Translations under genes and position numbers: made by a program
The notes under the pieces: generated by a model
What the model was told of the DNA's origin: nothing
Databases searched by the model: none
Seen by the model: the letters and a program-made list of their open reading frames with translations, nothing else
Shown here: in pieces, positions 11,783 through 24,350 of the stretch
Layout: every line of letters starts with the position of its first letter
How positions within the stretch are numbered: the stretch's first letter is position 1
Origin: Tetmemena sp. SeJ-2015
Taxonomy: Eukaryota; Ciliophora; Spirotrichea; Sporadotrichida; Oxytrichidae
Direction: 5' to 3'
Length of the DNA stretch: 64,000 nt
NCBI GenBank assembly: GCA_027382625.1
Contig: JAJKFJ010022856.1
Span: 59,922 to 123,921 of the forward strand

Positions 11783-14700
11783 TCATCTCTTTTTCTTCAG
11801 AGGGTGATTAAGTTCATCTCTGCTGGGTGGTTTGTTGCTATCTGCATAAGAGTCATCCTCCTCAGTTACTTGAGCTTCAGTTTCACTTTTATCACTGTAA
11901 TATTCAATTATAAAAGTTTGTAATCTGTAATGAATCTTCATGCTTCTACCTGCCTCAAACGGGTTGTGCACTATCTTCTTCTTTGCTGATGTACTTACCT
12001 CCAGCTTTGTCGAATATTTCGCTTTCACTGCTGATAACTCCAAACTTGGAAGGGGATATATAGTTCACCTACTTTTAGGGGTTAAGCTCACTCTAATAGT
12101 TTTGCTGTATGTGGCCTACTCCTACTGGTTTGAATGGGGACGATGCGAAGGAAGCATTGCTGTTGTAATTCTTGAGCTCCTTGGACTCAGGTCCATTCTC
12201 CTTTTGTTGAACTACATTTTTAAACCTGGATTGATCCTTGAGGATTAGTTTGTCACTGTCTCTATTAGGGGAGGACCTGTAGTTCTATTGATCAGCTTAG
12301 GGTTTGTTTTGCTTGCTTTGTGGGAAATTGAGTGCGATCTGGCTAGCATCCACTATCCCAATCTCTCTTTAATGAGGCGGTTCTTGGAATTGCTGCATCT
12401 CTTGAGTCAGTTGAGCGTTTGAGTGGTTTAATCGCTTGAGGATATCAGTAATTTCCTTAATCTGTCTAGCTGAGCTCTGGTACTTTCCAGCCAGGAAATT
12501 CAAATTCTAGTGCAAGTTCAAATAATCGAAAATGATAACCAATGATACTATTTATCAAAGTTATCTTGTCTCTGATCTCCAACAACTTGTCTCTCTGCCT
12601 TGAACTGGAAGGGTACCTGCATCTTTAGTTAGCCAGGGCCATTTAGATGATCGTCAGCATAAAGAGGAATCTTCTCCTTCATGGCTATGTTAATCTATTC
12701 CATCTTGATGTGGTAGATTGGATCGTAGCCTATGATCTTAAGCAAGCGAGAAGTGTTCAGGAACTTGAGAGTCTGAGTAATTCTTTGCTCTACTTTTAGG
12801 TGCCAGTTGGTCAGCTGCTGTGGTTTACCCTCATATGGAATGCATTTCTTTATAAATAATTAGACTTAGAATTATACTAGGCTAATGAAATATTTAAGGA
12901 ATGTGGAAGATATAGAAGCTCTTCTTTAGATTAAGAACCTTTCTCATCCTCTCAAGATCTAGCAACAAAGCGTAGAAAAGGTTTTCTTATCGAAGAGCAG
13001 TCTTTGACCCCATCCCTTTCTCTTGACTGAATTCTACTGGATCTCCCTCATATCAACGGGAATTGAGTTATTTAACAACACTTGCTTCACCACTTCGAAT
13101 TCCTTAACTAACTTGCTCCACAATCTCCTCTTTAGTGTCTAATCCCTCAGCCATCAATTCAAAGCCCAGTGACTTCTTTCCCTCTGCTTGCTGCAGGTAG
13201 TTCTTTGCGTAAGTTAAGTAAAGACCAACCTTATTGTTGGGGATTTTCTTCGGTCTACCATACACCATACATCTCACTCCCTCCATTATGTCCAAATGGT
13301 TTTACAAGCTTAAATGAAACTGATTTGATGACGTTGATATGGTCTCTGAGATCTTCAGCCACTCTCTTTTGTGGAACTAGCTGCTCATTCTTCTTTTCAA
13401 AGTAGGAAATCATCTTCTTGTAAGTCCTTCGATGTAGGTTAGTCGTTTGCTGCACTTACAGATGGCTTTTATCCAAGTCCATCATGAACATGTGGCGAAG
13501 GAACCAGAATATGTCAACAACCATTCACTCTAGTACTAATATTTCAAGAGGATCATTTTATTACACTTATAATTGACAGTATCAAAAGTGGGAGTCCTAT
13601 TATCATGAAAAGTATGGCTTAGCCTCCTCTATCAAGGGTAGATCTTGCGCCCTGGCCTTGAGGAGACTTGACCATGAGGGCAAATTTTTGGCAGATAATT
13701 TTGAAGTAGCAAATAGGTAAGATGGCTACTTGGTATACTATAAACACCGAGAGGCAGACGATTGCAAGTGGAAGGTAATAGAGCATTAGTAAGGCTATGT
13801 TTGCAGTTGGGGATTTCAAAGACAACACTATTGATCCAAATACAATATTGAGAATATTCAGAGGAAAAGGTGCAGATACCACAGCAGAGTATTTCTCATC
13901 AGCCTCAGAGACTTCTCTCACTCCAAGTGTTCCAAGTAATTTTAAGATCTCTCTGTCTTTGTTATAGAGCTTGTAGTAGTAAGCCAATCTAGCAACTATC
14001 AAATATTGTCTATGAGATAAATAAGAAATTAGAATCAAGTTGATGATGAGTATGATGTTGAGAACAAGGAACGTTATATAGAACAAATACCCAAGGAAAG
14101 CCCCTACTCTCGCTTCCTTCATCAAGTCAGCATCATAATCTTGAATAGTAGCACTAAAGAGAGTGAATAAAGTAGTGTAGAGAGATGAAAACTGATCCAA
14201 GTCATTGAAAAGCACTACTCCAATCACGGAGAAAATGAACAAGATTAAACTAATATAGCACTTATAACACTTATTTAAGATGGCGAAATAGTAGACGGCA
14301 TAGATTAGCATTTGCTCGAAGAGTTTAACTAATACTGCAAAGATTCCTCCACTGAGCTTAAAGAACTTGAAATCGTAGGCCACTCTAAACCAAAGGACAA
14401 TCATATAAGAGATGAGAACTGCACTCTCGTTTATTGGGCTATTGATGTAATTGGTCCAGTAAAGTTTTCCTAGTTCCCAAGAATTTAGCGAAACCAAGAA
14501 CGAGTTCAAGCGATATCCTTTGTAGAAAGTAAAAGTATAAAGTAGAGTGATAAGGAAAGCAAAAAATTCTAGAAGATTCCCAAAGTTCAATCATAATTTA
14601 TTTACAAAAGCTCTATAACTTATGTTACAATTAATTCAAGAGATGAGTGAAGCGTTTGTTCTTTGTTGCAAATACAACATTGAAAGCCGTGCTAGATAAT

Positions 14701-15079
14701 ATACATCCAAGAAAGATGCATTAGAGCTAAGATTATTTAAGCGTCGTTCTGGAAGTTATAAATGCGCTCAAACCAAAGCTTGGAAATTCCCCACCTCAGG
14801 TTTATAACTCAAGCAATCATTTCTAATATTCATAACTTTATAACATCGGAGGAAAGTCTTTAAGAAACAGCTGTTGAGTAGGAGTTATACCAGAACTGAA
14901 TATTAATTTTTAATTAATCATATAAAATAAGTTATGATTATAATATCCGTGATTATGATCCTTGTAGAAGAGCACATCTGACATGTGATTTACAATTAGC
15001 ATGTGCAATATTATAGTGAAGATGAGGTTGCAAACTGCCTGCACTAAGTGCCTGGATTCTCCGGAGTATCTCCAAACTT
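11783..15079 (-). CDS. TRP-like channel, C-terminal (6-TM and tail) half
   Basis: Membrane half of a large ciliate ion-channel-like protein. Its N-terminal half lies at 18201-20331. It opens at 15079 with WRYSGESRHLVQ followed by a TM segment (AVCNLIFTIILHMLIV). The best block is 13619-14590: 323 residues with about six hydrophobic segments and a pore-like stretch (LFTLFSATIQDYDADL) before the last long helix, as in TRP/voltage-type channels. A long cytoplasmic tail follows, with coiled-coil and Gln/Asn-rich parts (KYQSSARQIKEITDILKRLN), ending at TGA 11783. Frame changes near 14600-14900, 13250, 12950 and 12500 imply further introns or IESs. The ion selectivity is unknown. Confidence 0.75.
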
Positions 15080-18000
15080 ATATTTAAATTTATGAATAAA
15101 ATTTAGGAGAATTAGATTACGACGTTTTAAATTAATTCATTTACAAATCTCGCTCTATTCCTCGCAAAGTTATCTTAAAAACTTAGTGACTTTAGAAAGA
15201 AGACTTTTGCTGCCTCCCGTAAACCAAGTGGAATAGTTTTCATTTCTTACACTCTCCTCAATCTCTTAACCGTTTTTATCAATCCAAGTCGTAGTGTAGT
15301 TCAACTAAAAGCAGTGTCTCTGTCTCACTCTCATTCTAGATTCTGAATGTTCGAGAGAAATACTCTGCTAATTTTAAGATTTCAGGTTAGTTTAGAGATC
15401 TAATTTTAGTTTTTCCTTTTGATCCTTCAGCTCAACTTTTTCTTTCATTTTAAGGCGTCTTTTAGTACCTGTTTTTATTTAATCTGAGGAATTTCTAGAT
15501 TGTGGTTTGAAAGAGTCTTCTTGAGATTGGGAGTTAGATTACTAGCAATAATTTTGCTACTCAGCTTTTACATTACTAGGCTTTTCAAATCCTTCATCAC
15601 TTTTTAGCATTTTGTATTTGACAGGACTACCAATTTGAATTAAGGTCTCCTGTTTGACATCGCTTTATAAAATTTGATTACCTTCATTCTCCTTGGATTT
15701 TATATCCTTTGGCCTTCTTTTAGATGCTATTCCAAAAGCTACTTTACTATTAGTGCTTCTTTTGCCTGTTTCCTTTTGTCCTCTTAACAACTTTTTAGGA
15801 AGATCTTACGAGCTCTAATCTTCTTCAGTAGATTCAGATTCTTTAAGTCCAGAATGAGGATTTTTAGAAAAAGGTCTTTTCCTCTTACTTAATCTGCCTG
15901 AATATCCTCTCTCGACCTAATCCTGTTTCACTGACGATATCTCCCCCTTCCTTCTTCTAAGAAATTCTGTACTTTTCCTTAGTAGTTCTACAATTATTTT
16001 TCTCTCCCCTCTTCCTCTCTTGCTCTCTCGCTTTGAGAGCTTCCTCCTTTTCTTGCCTCTCCAACTCCTAAGCACCTTGAATAAACAGGCATCTGCTACC
16101 TCATTAGCCTTGTTTTTGGCATCTAAATTGTCTAAATGTATTTTCAACGAGTCCACTTCCTCAGTGCACATCACCTAATTCATTATGTAGTGCTTGTACT
16201 TCAATATAGTACGCTCAGCTAACAGCTGAAGTTACTTTAGGAACTTATAGTCAGGAAAGTGCTCGAACAGATTTTCAGAGTATTACTTGAAGGTTTTCAT
16301 TAGATTAGAGACTTTCCTGATGTGATCTTCTGACAGTAAACCTACATCCTGGCTAAATAGGCAATTCATAGCTGTCTTAAGATCTCGTTCATGCTTGGAG
16401 ATATAGTTTTTGCTCGCTAAGTTGTAGTTTTGGGTATGGAATTCCATGTATCGCTTGAAAGTTGAGCCTAGTTTTCTTAGAAGCTCCAACTGTTCTAAAA
16501 ACTCCTTTAGCAACTTTGAAGTTTCCTTATCTGGCTCTTCTTCATCTAGTTCTTCAGTAAAGTCTCCTTTATCATTTTAAAAAGAGCCTTAATTATCATC
16601 ATAAGGGTTGTTATAAACAGGGCCAGCACTCCAATCTAGCTTATTTTAAAGATCATTCTCATTGAGGAGTTGCATTTAAAGATTCCCTTAAATTTAAACC
16701 TATGACACTTAGCTGCTCTCTATCGAAATTATAGACTGAGAAGGAAGCGAAGGAAGCTAATTTTAAACATGTTCTAAATTTTAGTCTTACATTTAAAACT
16801 ACATTGGCTTGATAGAGTTAGTGTCTTAGAAACCACCTTTGAAAGTAAAGTCTAGAATAGCTTCTTCGACTTCTTAACTTAGCTATTCACTAACTATTTC
16901 ACCTTCCTCTAAATCCTCAAGCATTTTAGATTTCTTATCTTGCATGTGATTTGATAATGATTAAATATGATTCTCTGATTTTAATACAACACTATCCATG
17001 AACTAATCACTTCTGTTTTATTATTCAACTTCCTTATTCATGGTTTATTGGTTAGGCAGATTTTATAAATTTTAAGGAGATCTGGACTCAAAAATTTATT
17101 GCTCTCTTAATTAGAGTCAGCATATATTTTTTCCTTTTTAGGAAGATTTTTTGCTCCCTTGGGTCGACCTCTCTTTTTGTTAGATCCGTTTGAGCTGAGA
17201 CTCTAAATTTGCTCTCCATTAGGAGCATTTTAATTTCCTTCAATTTCTTTCATAAAGACATCATCTTCAAACTTTCCAATCTACTATTCAAAGATATAAT
17301 TATCGTTACCAAGAACTTTATTTTTGTCGATTTTTATACTTATCTTATCCCCTTATTTAAACTCAGTTTGAGTAAATTGAGGACTTTCGATCTTCATACC
17401 TGATTCTTATAATTTCTCTTGGCTAGGCTTTGAAGAATCGACAGTCTCTAATTAGTCAAAACTTTGAGAGAATACATCCTCACTGTGGCTTTGTTTCATT
17501 GCCTCATGGCACTATTCAGCTGGTAAGATTCGCTTTCCGCCCCTTGCCTATCTCCTAGCCCCACCCCTCTGTCTTGAAAATTTGCCAGTCCTCCTTAAAT
17601 CCTCGTTTTAAGAAAGCTAATTTTCAGTTAAATTCTTAGGCCTTCTCTTTCGCTGCTATTTAACAGAGTTTGAAGGGAGAATGGAAGGCGAGCATGTTAC
17701 TTCTCTTTCCTTTGTGGATGAGCGTTTCTTATATACTCTCTTCTTTCATGATTATTCTGTGGGGTGCTCTTGATATTGATGATCGCTGTTTTAATGATAA
17801 TCATTGTTATTGTTGCTCTCCTGTGGTTGAATTTCCTACTCAGTTTGATAGTTGAAATCCTAGCTGAGCACTCACTTAAGTTGTTCAAGATAGTAATTAG
17901 AGGAGGAGAAGTTTGGAACAACTTATTCACAGAACTACCCATTTAGACTTTCTACGGTATTCTCAGAGGAGGAGCCAGTCTGTTTGAGGCATAACCATTC

Positions 18001-18204
18001 TACGAAAAGGGAGATTGAGCAGATTGAAAGAATTGCAATTGCATCCAGGTGATAGTTTTCTTCTTATGATAAATAGTGAAATGATTTTAATTAATTCATT
18101 TTCTCTAATTACTTCATTCAACCGATAAGTATAAATATTTATTTACCATAAATTTAAATAAACTACAATGATGATAAATTAATGCATTAAATTATTTATT
18201 AACT
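15080..18204. other. 3.1-kb candidate IES (AAGTT pointer) holding a whole gene
   Basis: On the minus strand the N-terminal half of the channel gene ends ...TTCCAAGTT and the C-terminal half resumes AAGTTTGGAGATAC. AAGTT (AACTT on plus) is at 18201-18205 and at 15075-15079. Joining at this repeat gives GYQFQVWRYSGESRHLVQ in frame. Outside the joint both sides become AT-rich non-coding DNA. There are no splice signals at the repeat. The segment contains the AT-hook gene (15137-18044) with about 160 bp upstream and 57 bp downstream, like the short UTR and subtelomeric flanks of a gene-sized macronuclear chromosome. Confidence 0.65.
15137..18044 (-). CDS. AT-hook, basic nuclear protein nested in the channel gene
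   Basis: Probable DNA- or chromatin-binding protein. The ATG at 18044 starts a Gln/Ser-rich N-terminus (MQLQFFQSAQSPFSQNG). A basic patch (RKRRPKNLTEN, then RQRGGARRQARGGKR) is followed near 17160-17185 by a clear AT-hook, KKRGRPKGAKN. From ATG 17041 to TGA 15137 there is an unbroken 634-codon frame with acidic, helical and strongly basic segments (KKRRKLSKRESKRGRGERK). The upstream frame ends in TGA at 17040-17038, overlapping that ATG. I treat the two as one gene with an unresolved intron or IES near 17040, but two genes are possible. A further frame change lies near 17880. It is transcribed in the same direction as the channel gene that encloses it. Confidence 0.7.
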
Positions 18205-20331
18205 TGGAACTGGTAACCGTGGCACCCATACTATTGTAGATCTCTAGCCTTATAAAATCTCAGATTCTCTTCTTCATCGTACTAGCAGTGATTATAGTTG
18301 AAAAGTAGTCTGTGTACACTAGACACCGTGAACAGAGAATGAGAATTATTGTACTAACTTGACCAGATCTAAAATTTGAATTTTCTAATAATCTTCTTTA
18401 TGTGCGAAATCTATTGAACGATATTTTGGGCAAAAGGATTCTTGAGGAGTTCTATGATTTCGCAGTCGTAAATGATATGGAGGGAATCTCGTTCATCCAA
18501 ATCCCTTTCGAGTAAGTAAAAGCGCATCTCCTCCTCTGATTACACGTCATCCATATATCAAGATATATATCCATAGTAAAAACACAAAATATATATGCAT
18601 TAGCTAGCTTGATGAGCTTAGATCTTATTTCAGAAACTCTTCTGCTCAGGAAGCTGAATTGAGACTTTACTTTCTCAATCAACTCTATCAATTAGCATGC
18701 TGCTTTTATACGTTCAAGGTCAGGATAAGAATAAAGCTTAAAATATTTACACTTATGAATATAGAAAACCCTCATTCATTGTCCTTTTTTTAAATTAGAA
18801 TGTTGGCCTTACTAGAGTCATTAACTCTGTGTTCATAGTTTCTAAGAATTTATTAGCCTACTCATAGTTCATCTTTGCTATAAAACGCTTTGAGAAGGAA
18901 ACACTTAGCCTCCAACAAGCCATTGCTCTTTTCAAATGAATTGACTAGGAGCCCAACTATACGTGAGTGTTGACTGTTGATTTCCAAGAAGTACTCTCTG
19001 TAAAGCAGTACTCCCATGTCGTAGGCATCGTTCTCTATTACGTCTATGAAATTATCCTCCTGCACCTCCATCGCAAACTCTTCAGCATTAATCACAAAAG
19101 ACATCAGCTTAATCTTTCTCTTCACTGCGAACATCAGGAACAATTCTCGTAAGTCGAATGAGTCAATCTTCCCTTTCTTAAAACTATCTAAGAAATGATA
19201 AATCCTTCTCTTTCTTCGTGTAGTTGATTAACACTTCTTTGATTTACTTAGTTGACCATCTTTGCTCAAGCATGACTTACACAAAGTCTACTAGTCTAAT
19301 AGTGCGTTCCTCACCAACTCCACTACTGATCCCAGCAGCTCCTGTCCTCCCTGCGAATACTATCTTCTTCATCAAGTCAGAGCCAGAGTCAAAGCGCACT
19401 CCGTACTTGATGCACTGCTTCACTAAATATTGCTAAGACCTTGAGATCATAGTCTTAACCATATCCCAAGTGAGTCTAATACCACCAGTCTCAATAAAGT
19501 GAAAGGCTACATCCTCATAGTCCTTAGCTAGTGCAGTTTCAAATGCAGCTTGATTCAAAACATGCCTCTTGTAGTTTGTCTCTGAGGTTAGGTCATCAAA
19601 TGACCTCTTGAATATGTCCCTAAGAGTTCAATCATATTAACTAACTACTGGTAATCTATTTTAAAAGAAGAGTCCTATCTCCGGAAAATGAGTCTGTCCT
19701 CTTTAGGATGTCTCTGTAAACTTTAAATCGCAAAATGTAAGTTAAGCTCTTTTTAATGATGGAAACTTTTTCATCAAAGTATCTCACCGCAAAATAGGCA
19801 TACAGTAGCGCCTACTGCAGATCCTTCTTCATGTTTACAGGCATTAAAGCTAACTTTTAAGCATGTAGCTCCTCAGCTGTCTCAGGAGTCGCACTGTTTA
19901 TGGCGAAAGTGTCTTACTTCTGAAGCATCTTTTTAAACTTTGCTAGTTGTTGGTTGGCCTAGTTCTTTTCCTTTCGCAGCTTAATCTCATCTCACAAAAA
20001 CACAAGAGTGAACTTCAGTTTTTTATTAAAATTCTCCTATACTCTTTTAGATCTACTCAAAAGTCTTGGGAGAAGCATCGTATCTCTAGTTGGTACTCTT
20101 GTCAGATTTCTGAGGAGATGAGAATTGCTTTTCTATCTCTAGCTCGTTCAAGTCTCGCTCTGATTCCTTCCCCAATAGTGCACTCGATCTTTTACCTTGC
20201 AACTAGTCTCTTCTAAAACTACTTTCCTCATCGTCTGAGCCCTTATCAGGCTAGTGATAGCCCTGAGGTGGTCGGTTGAATTTATTAGGTAGAGGGCTCT
20301 CCTACAGTTGATTCTTAGCAATTTAACTCAT
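18201..20331 (-). CDS. TRP-like channel, N-terminal ankyrin-like half
   Basis: Start at ATG 20331 after AT-rich DNA. The first about 120 residues are polar and Gln-rich. A coiled segment follows (LRKEKNQANQQLAKFKKMLQ), then helical repeat-like sequence (LNQAAFETALAKDYEDVAFH) resembling the ankyrin-type regions before channel domains. Toward the end are FYLLERDLDERDSLHIIYD and CQYDEEENLRFYKARDLQQY, then GCHGYQFQV, where coding stops at the AAGTT repeat. Introns are likely near 20050, 19640, 19180 and 18540-18600. The TM half is at 11783-15079. I find no TM segment in this half, consistent with it being the cytoplasmic N-terminus of the same protein. Confidence 0.7.
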
Positions 20332-20501
20332 ATTTAAATTATAGATCAAATAAGAAACAAGTTACAATTAAATCAAAAATCAAAAGCATCAGCCTTCATT
20401 TCAAGTTAACTTCATTGTAACTAAAAGCATCTTCATTCAAAAATTCTTAAAAGTTACAAACTATGAGAAGAATATATAAAACTATGAATTTAAGTGTTTA
20501 A

Positions 20502-22847
20502 TCAAGAGTTAAAAGCTAATTTGAGTTTAGATTCTTTGACATATTCGAGCATATTTGTCATATTTGAGAAATCTTCAACCAAGGACTTGAACCTCTCATA
20601 ATCCGAATTACATTCATTCAAAGCTTATTGAGTCCTTTCACAAAGCCTTATCTTGAATTAATTATTAATGCTAAATATTAATCTGAGCTTGCAATATTTC
20701 TTTTTGCCCAATTCTGTAAATTAAGACATACTGATAAATCCAGTGGTAAGGTCTAAACTACTCCTCTCCCTCTTCTCCTTCAATCTTTACCATCAAACCT
20801 TTTTCTCTCTATACTCTTTACAAAAGCTTATTTCAATATAAAAACTGATTATTCAAATAAAAAATAATTTTGCAGCTCTTTGTCCTCTTCAAGAGTTGTA
20901 GAGTACTCATTAAGTCGATCTTTACACAGCTACTTGTAAATCTCTAAGACTTAGATCTCCTAAGCGATTGTAAGATGAGGTTAGTCTTCATTGTTATTGG
21001 CTTCTTTTTCGATGAAGAGGCAACGAATTAGTCTCACTAAATCTCTATGAAGGCCACTCTGTTTTAATTCGACTCTTATCTTGTCCTTTAACTTATAGTT
21101 CAGAGCTGCTCTGGATTTTAAATTATCAAAATCCAAGTCCCCGTTAGGAATAATTACAATCCCCATTATTCATATATAGCATATTTAAGAATGCTCGCCC
21201 TTGAGGCAGTTTCTTTAAGATAACTAGAATCGATGTTGTCGATTCTGACGAAATCATATCTATTATCAGGGAGGGTGAAGCCGTACTCTATCAACAAGAA
21301 TGAATTAGCCCTCTCTCCGTAACAGAGATATAATTCTTCCCCTTCCTCTATCTGCGTACTTATCTTATTCATGAGTCTCTTGCCAAAGAAAATCTTCTCT
21401 GCAATAAAATTATATAGATGAAAGATTATATCTCGCTCTAAATATCCCAAACCTTTTCGATAGGATCTTATTGTATAAACTTATCCTCCTCAGTTTCTTC
21501 CTCAGAGTCGCTGTCGTGCTATTTCGCTTTCTTCAACTTTGGCAGGTAGTTGTAGTAAAGTCACCCAAAATTAATTAGCAATATTAGGCACTTAAAATAA
21601 TATAAATAGAATTTACCTATCTCCATAGTCATCGTAGTGTTGGTCGCAGTCTTAGCTTTCCCACTCAAGATCGGGATCTTAATCTTCGAAGCCATCCATC
21701 TCTGCTTAGTAGTCTAACTCCAGCAGTTTATTCAATTTGCCTGTGTCGTTTCGCTCAAGCATAAAAATAAATGAAATAGAGAAGGAGCATCTTTACGTTG
21801 AGAGCTACAGGTTAAACAAAGTATCCTAGTTTTTCATCACCAACTGTGTGATTAATAAGGTCCATGAAAGGCATCATAGCGATCTCACCTGGAATATGGT
21901 AGGTGCCGAAACAGCGAGTACCTACGTTCATCCAAGCCCAGTCAAACATATCCTCACGAAGCGCTTCTCTCCAATAGGACTCATTTAATTGCAATATAAA
22001 TTTGAGCAATATCTATAGACTCTTTGTCTTGCTGAGAGATCAAGCCCACTGCTTGCTCTATGAACTCTTTGTGCTTTAGGAGAGCAAACATAAATCTCTC
22101 CTTATTTTCTTGATGGATTTTTCTGTCGTAAACTATCCTTTCGTGCAAGATATCTTGCTTGTGTTAAAGTGAGCCAATCAGAGTTTCTTAAGATCCCTCA
22201 AAGATGGGAGTATCGTCTGGGTATGAATATAATGTGCAGATTTCAGCTGGTAGATAAAACCATCATAATCTAAATTGCTAAATGATGTTAAAAATTAAAT
22301 AAGTTTAGTTGATGAAGGGGGACCAGAAACTGTTCTTTCCCTTGAGCCGTTCGTTGATAAGGAAAAATGTGAGTTGGAAGTAGTCTCCATATTCGTTATC
22401 AACTCTAGACTTGACTGTTGAGTTTGGCTTATGCTTAAACTTTGGATCAAACAGCTCAGGAATGTTCTCAAAAATTGTCTTATACAAGAATGGGGTGTAT
22501 ACTTCCCCTTCCCTCACTCTATAGATTGAGTTTATATTGCAATTTGAAAATAGCGGATTAATAATCTGTTTGCATGTTGGTACTTAACGTGATAAGTTGA
22601 GACCATGAGTTTATTCGGCACTTTAATCAAGAAAGGGTGTTCATCCTTATCTGTAGGAGGGCTATCTGGTAGGTTATAAGATCTTGCTGCATAGAGACCT
22701 CTCACTCCATTCGAGTCTTCTTTAACTACTACATTATAAAGGTAACAACGCAAGTATTTTAATTGTGAAATTATGCTATCCTCCATTAGACTCAAACCAG
22801 TCCATCAATAGCTTTATCGGATCACCATCTTTAATTTACTGTTCCAT
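20502..22847 (-). CDS. SET-domain protein lysine methyltransferase (LSMT/SETD6-like)
   Basis: Predicted S-adenosylmethionine-dependent lysine methyltransferase of the RuBisCO-LSMT/SETD3/SETD6 type. Motifs in order: MDWFESNGG and NGVRGLYAARSY (SET N-part); DYFQLTFFLINERLKGKNSF and SFWSPFI (insert typical of this subfamily); GEIAMMPFMDLINHT (the DLiNH core that contacts cofactor); GEELYLCYGERANS with LLIEYGF (catalytic Tyr region). The C-terminal substrate-binding-like part has LHRDLVRLIRCLFIEKEA, NEYSTTLEEDKE and VLIYRIGQKEIL. The ATG at 22847 is chosen because it opens MEQQIKDGDPIKLLMDWFES. Stop TGA is at 20502. Frame changes near 22790, 22280, 21800, 21460-21700, 21170 and 20860 indicate introns or small IESs. 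The substrate cannot be told from sequence. Confidence 0.85.
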
Positions 22848-22865
22848 TTAATTAGCTAAAGATAT

Positions 22866-24126
22866 TCAAATGAAAATTAAACATTAAATTAAATAAGCTT
22901 GCTATTATGAATTTAAATTTGGCGCCTCAGCTTGAGCAAAATATTCCTCTCTTAATCCAAATAAGGGCGATGTTCCTAATTAATTATTTTGTTAAAGGCT
23001 TTTAAGTAAAGTTGAATTTCTTAGCCGCTAATAAGAAGTCTAAATATACTACTCTGTATTAAGGAAAAAACTTTTGCTTGACAGTTTATCATTCTAAATT
23101 TATCTGTTTTCTTGTATTGCTATGATTTATTACTTTCTCTGATCCTCTAGTAGAGATAGAATAGAAAGAGCTCCAAGTGGGACAATGGATGATCTTATAA
23201 AGCTTCTGCTTTTAAAACCACCTTGATAAGTACTGCCTTACTTCCTCCTTATATTTGCGTATAATTGTGAGGACTTCACCTTGTGGAAAATATTCATTTA
23301 AATTTAATTAGAAGTACTCTTGATTCCACCTCATAAAGTGAATTTAATTTGGGAAGTTATCTTTTGAAAAATAAATCGATTCTACTATGTACACGTAATA
23401 TACTCGCTCTTATAGGCTATCCCAAACATCATTATATAATTGCAGTCTCATTGACCATATCGATATTTCTTGAGTGTCTTTTCATTCAATCTTGTCTTTG
23501 TCTCCTAAATTTTTCCTATTTAGTAAAAGCTAATTGTAAAAATATACATATCTATTACGATGATATTCTTCCTCTGCTTTCCTCATAGCTTCTATCTAAT
23601 CCTGTTTATCCTTTATCTTCTTGAGAGTCTCTTAGAATTCACTGCTATTCACTTTGCGAGAGTCGTCATACACAAACCAATACGCAAGCACTATTCCCAT
23701 CACAAAGAACAAAATCACCATTGCAAATACTATAAACTGTATATACAAAGCGAAGAATCAATATCTACATATTATAAGCAGATTTTGAGAGGGTGAATAA
23801 ATGAATGTCTGATTCTTGACAAAGTGAACTGCATAGGTATCTGAGGGATAGCCCCAATAGAAGAACTGCTTGTAGTATTGATCCTCTGCCTCGTAGCTTT
23901 GATTTAGGGCTAGGGAGTAGTTGTAGAGGAAGGAAGTAGTGTTGGGGTCCATCATGCGCAAGCGAGTTTGCTCAGTTGTAAGTACCATGTGGAAGGAAGA
24001 CATCAGTATCATGAATAGCTCAGAAACAAAGCTCTTGGCAGTCCAGTTTAAGGGATTCAGCATGCTACCATAAATCTCAAAAGAAGATTGAGGAGAAATG
24101 TCTGTGTCAAATTCTAGAGAGTCCAT
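22866..24126 (-). CDS. Single-pass membrane protein with coiled coil
   Basis: Family not recognised. ATG 24126 opens a polar domain with several N-glycosylation-like sites (NWT, NTT, NYS, NQS, NQT). One membrane helix follows (IVFAMVILFFVMGIVLAYWF, about 23690-23750). Next is a charged coiled coil (SEFQETLKKIKDKQDQIEAM). Minus-strand sequence at 22866-23320 continues as an open Gln/Ser-rich tail (SSKSFFLNTEQYIQTSYQRL) that I take as the C-terminus. Frame breaks near 23760 and 23330-23480 need introns or IESs. The stop at 22866 is only 18 bp from the SET gene ATG, so the exact 3' end is uncertain. Confidence 0.55.
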
Positions 24127-24350
24127 AGTCGAAATCTGTGTGTGCTGTGACTTAATTTGCGTTTATTAAATTACAATTGCCTATTCTGAGCAAAATATCC
24201 TTAATCATCTCTTATAAAATTAATCTTTAATTTATTTACAGTATTAAATTAATAGGCGAAAGAATACATTGAATTGAAAATTGAAGTTGCTAGTTCTATC
24301 TTTTCACCGGACTATCAGCAACTTGATCTATTTTAATTAATTTTGTTACC
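24127..24350. promoter_or_regulatory. Divergent intergenic region
   Basis: 224 bp of AT-rich DNA between the ATGs of the membrane gene (-) and the PHD gene (+). It must contain the 5' control sequences of both. No specific motif recognised. Confidence 0.45.
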
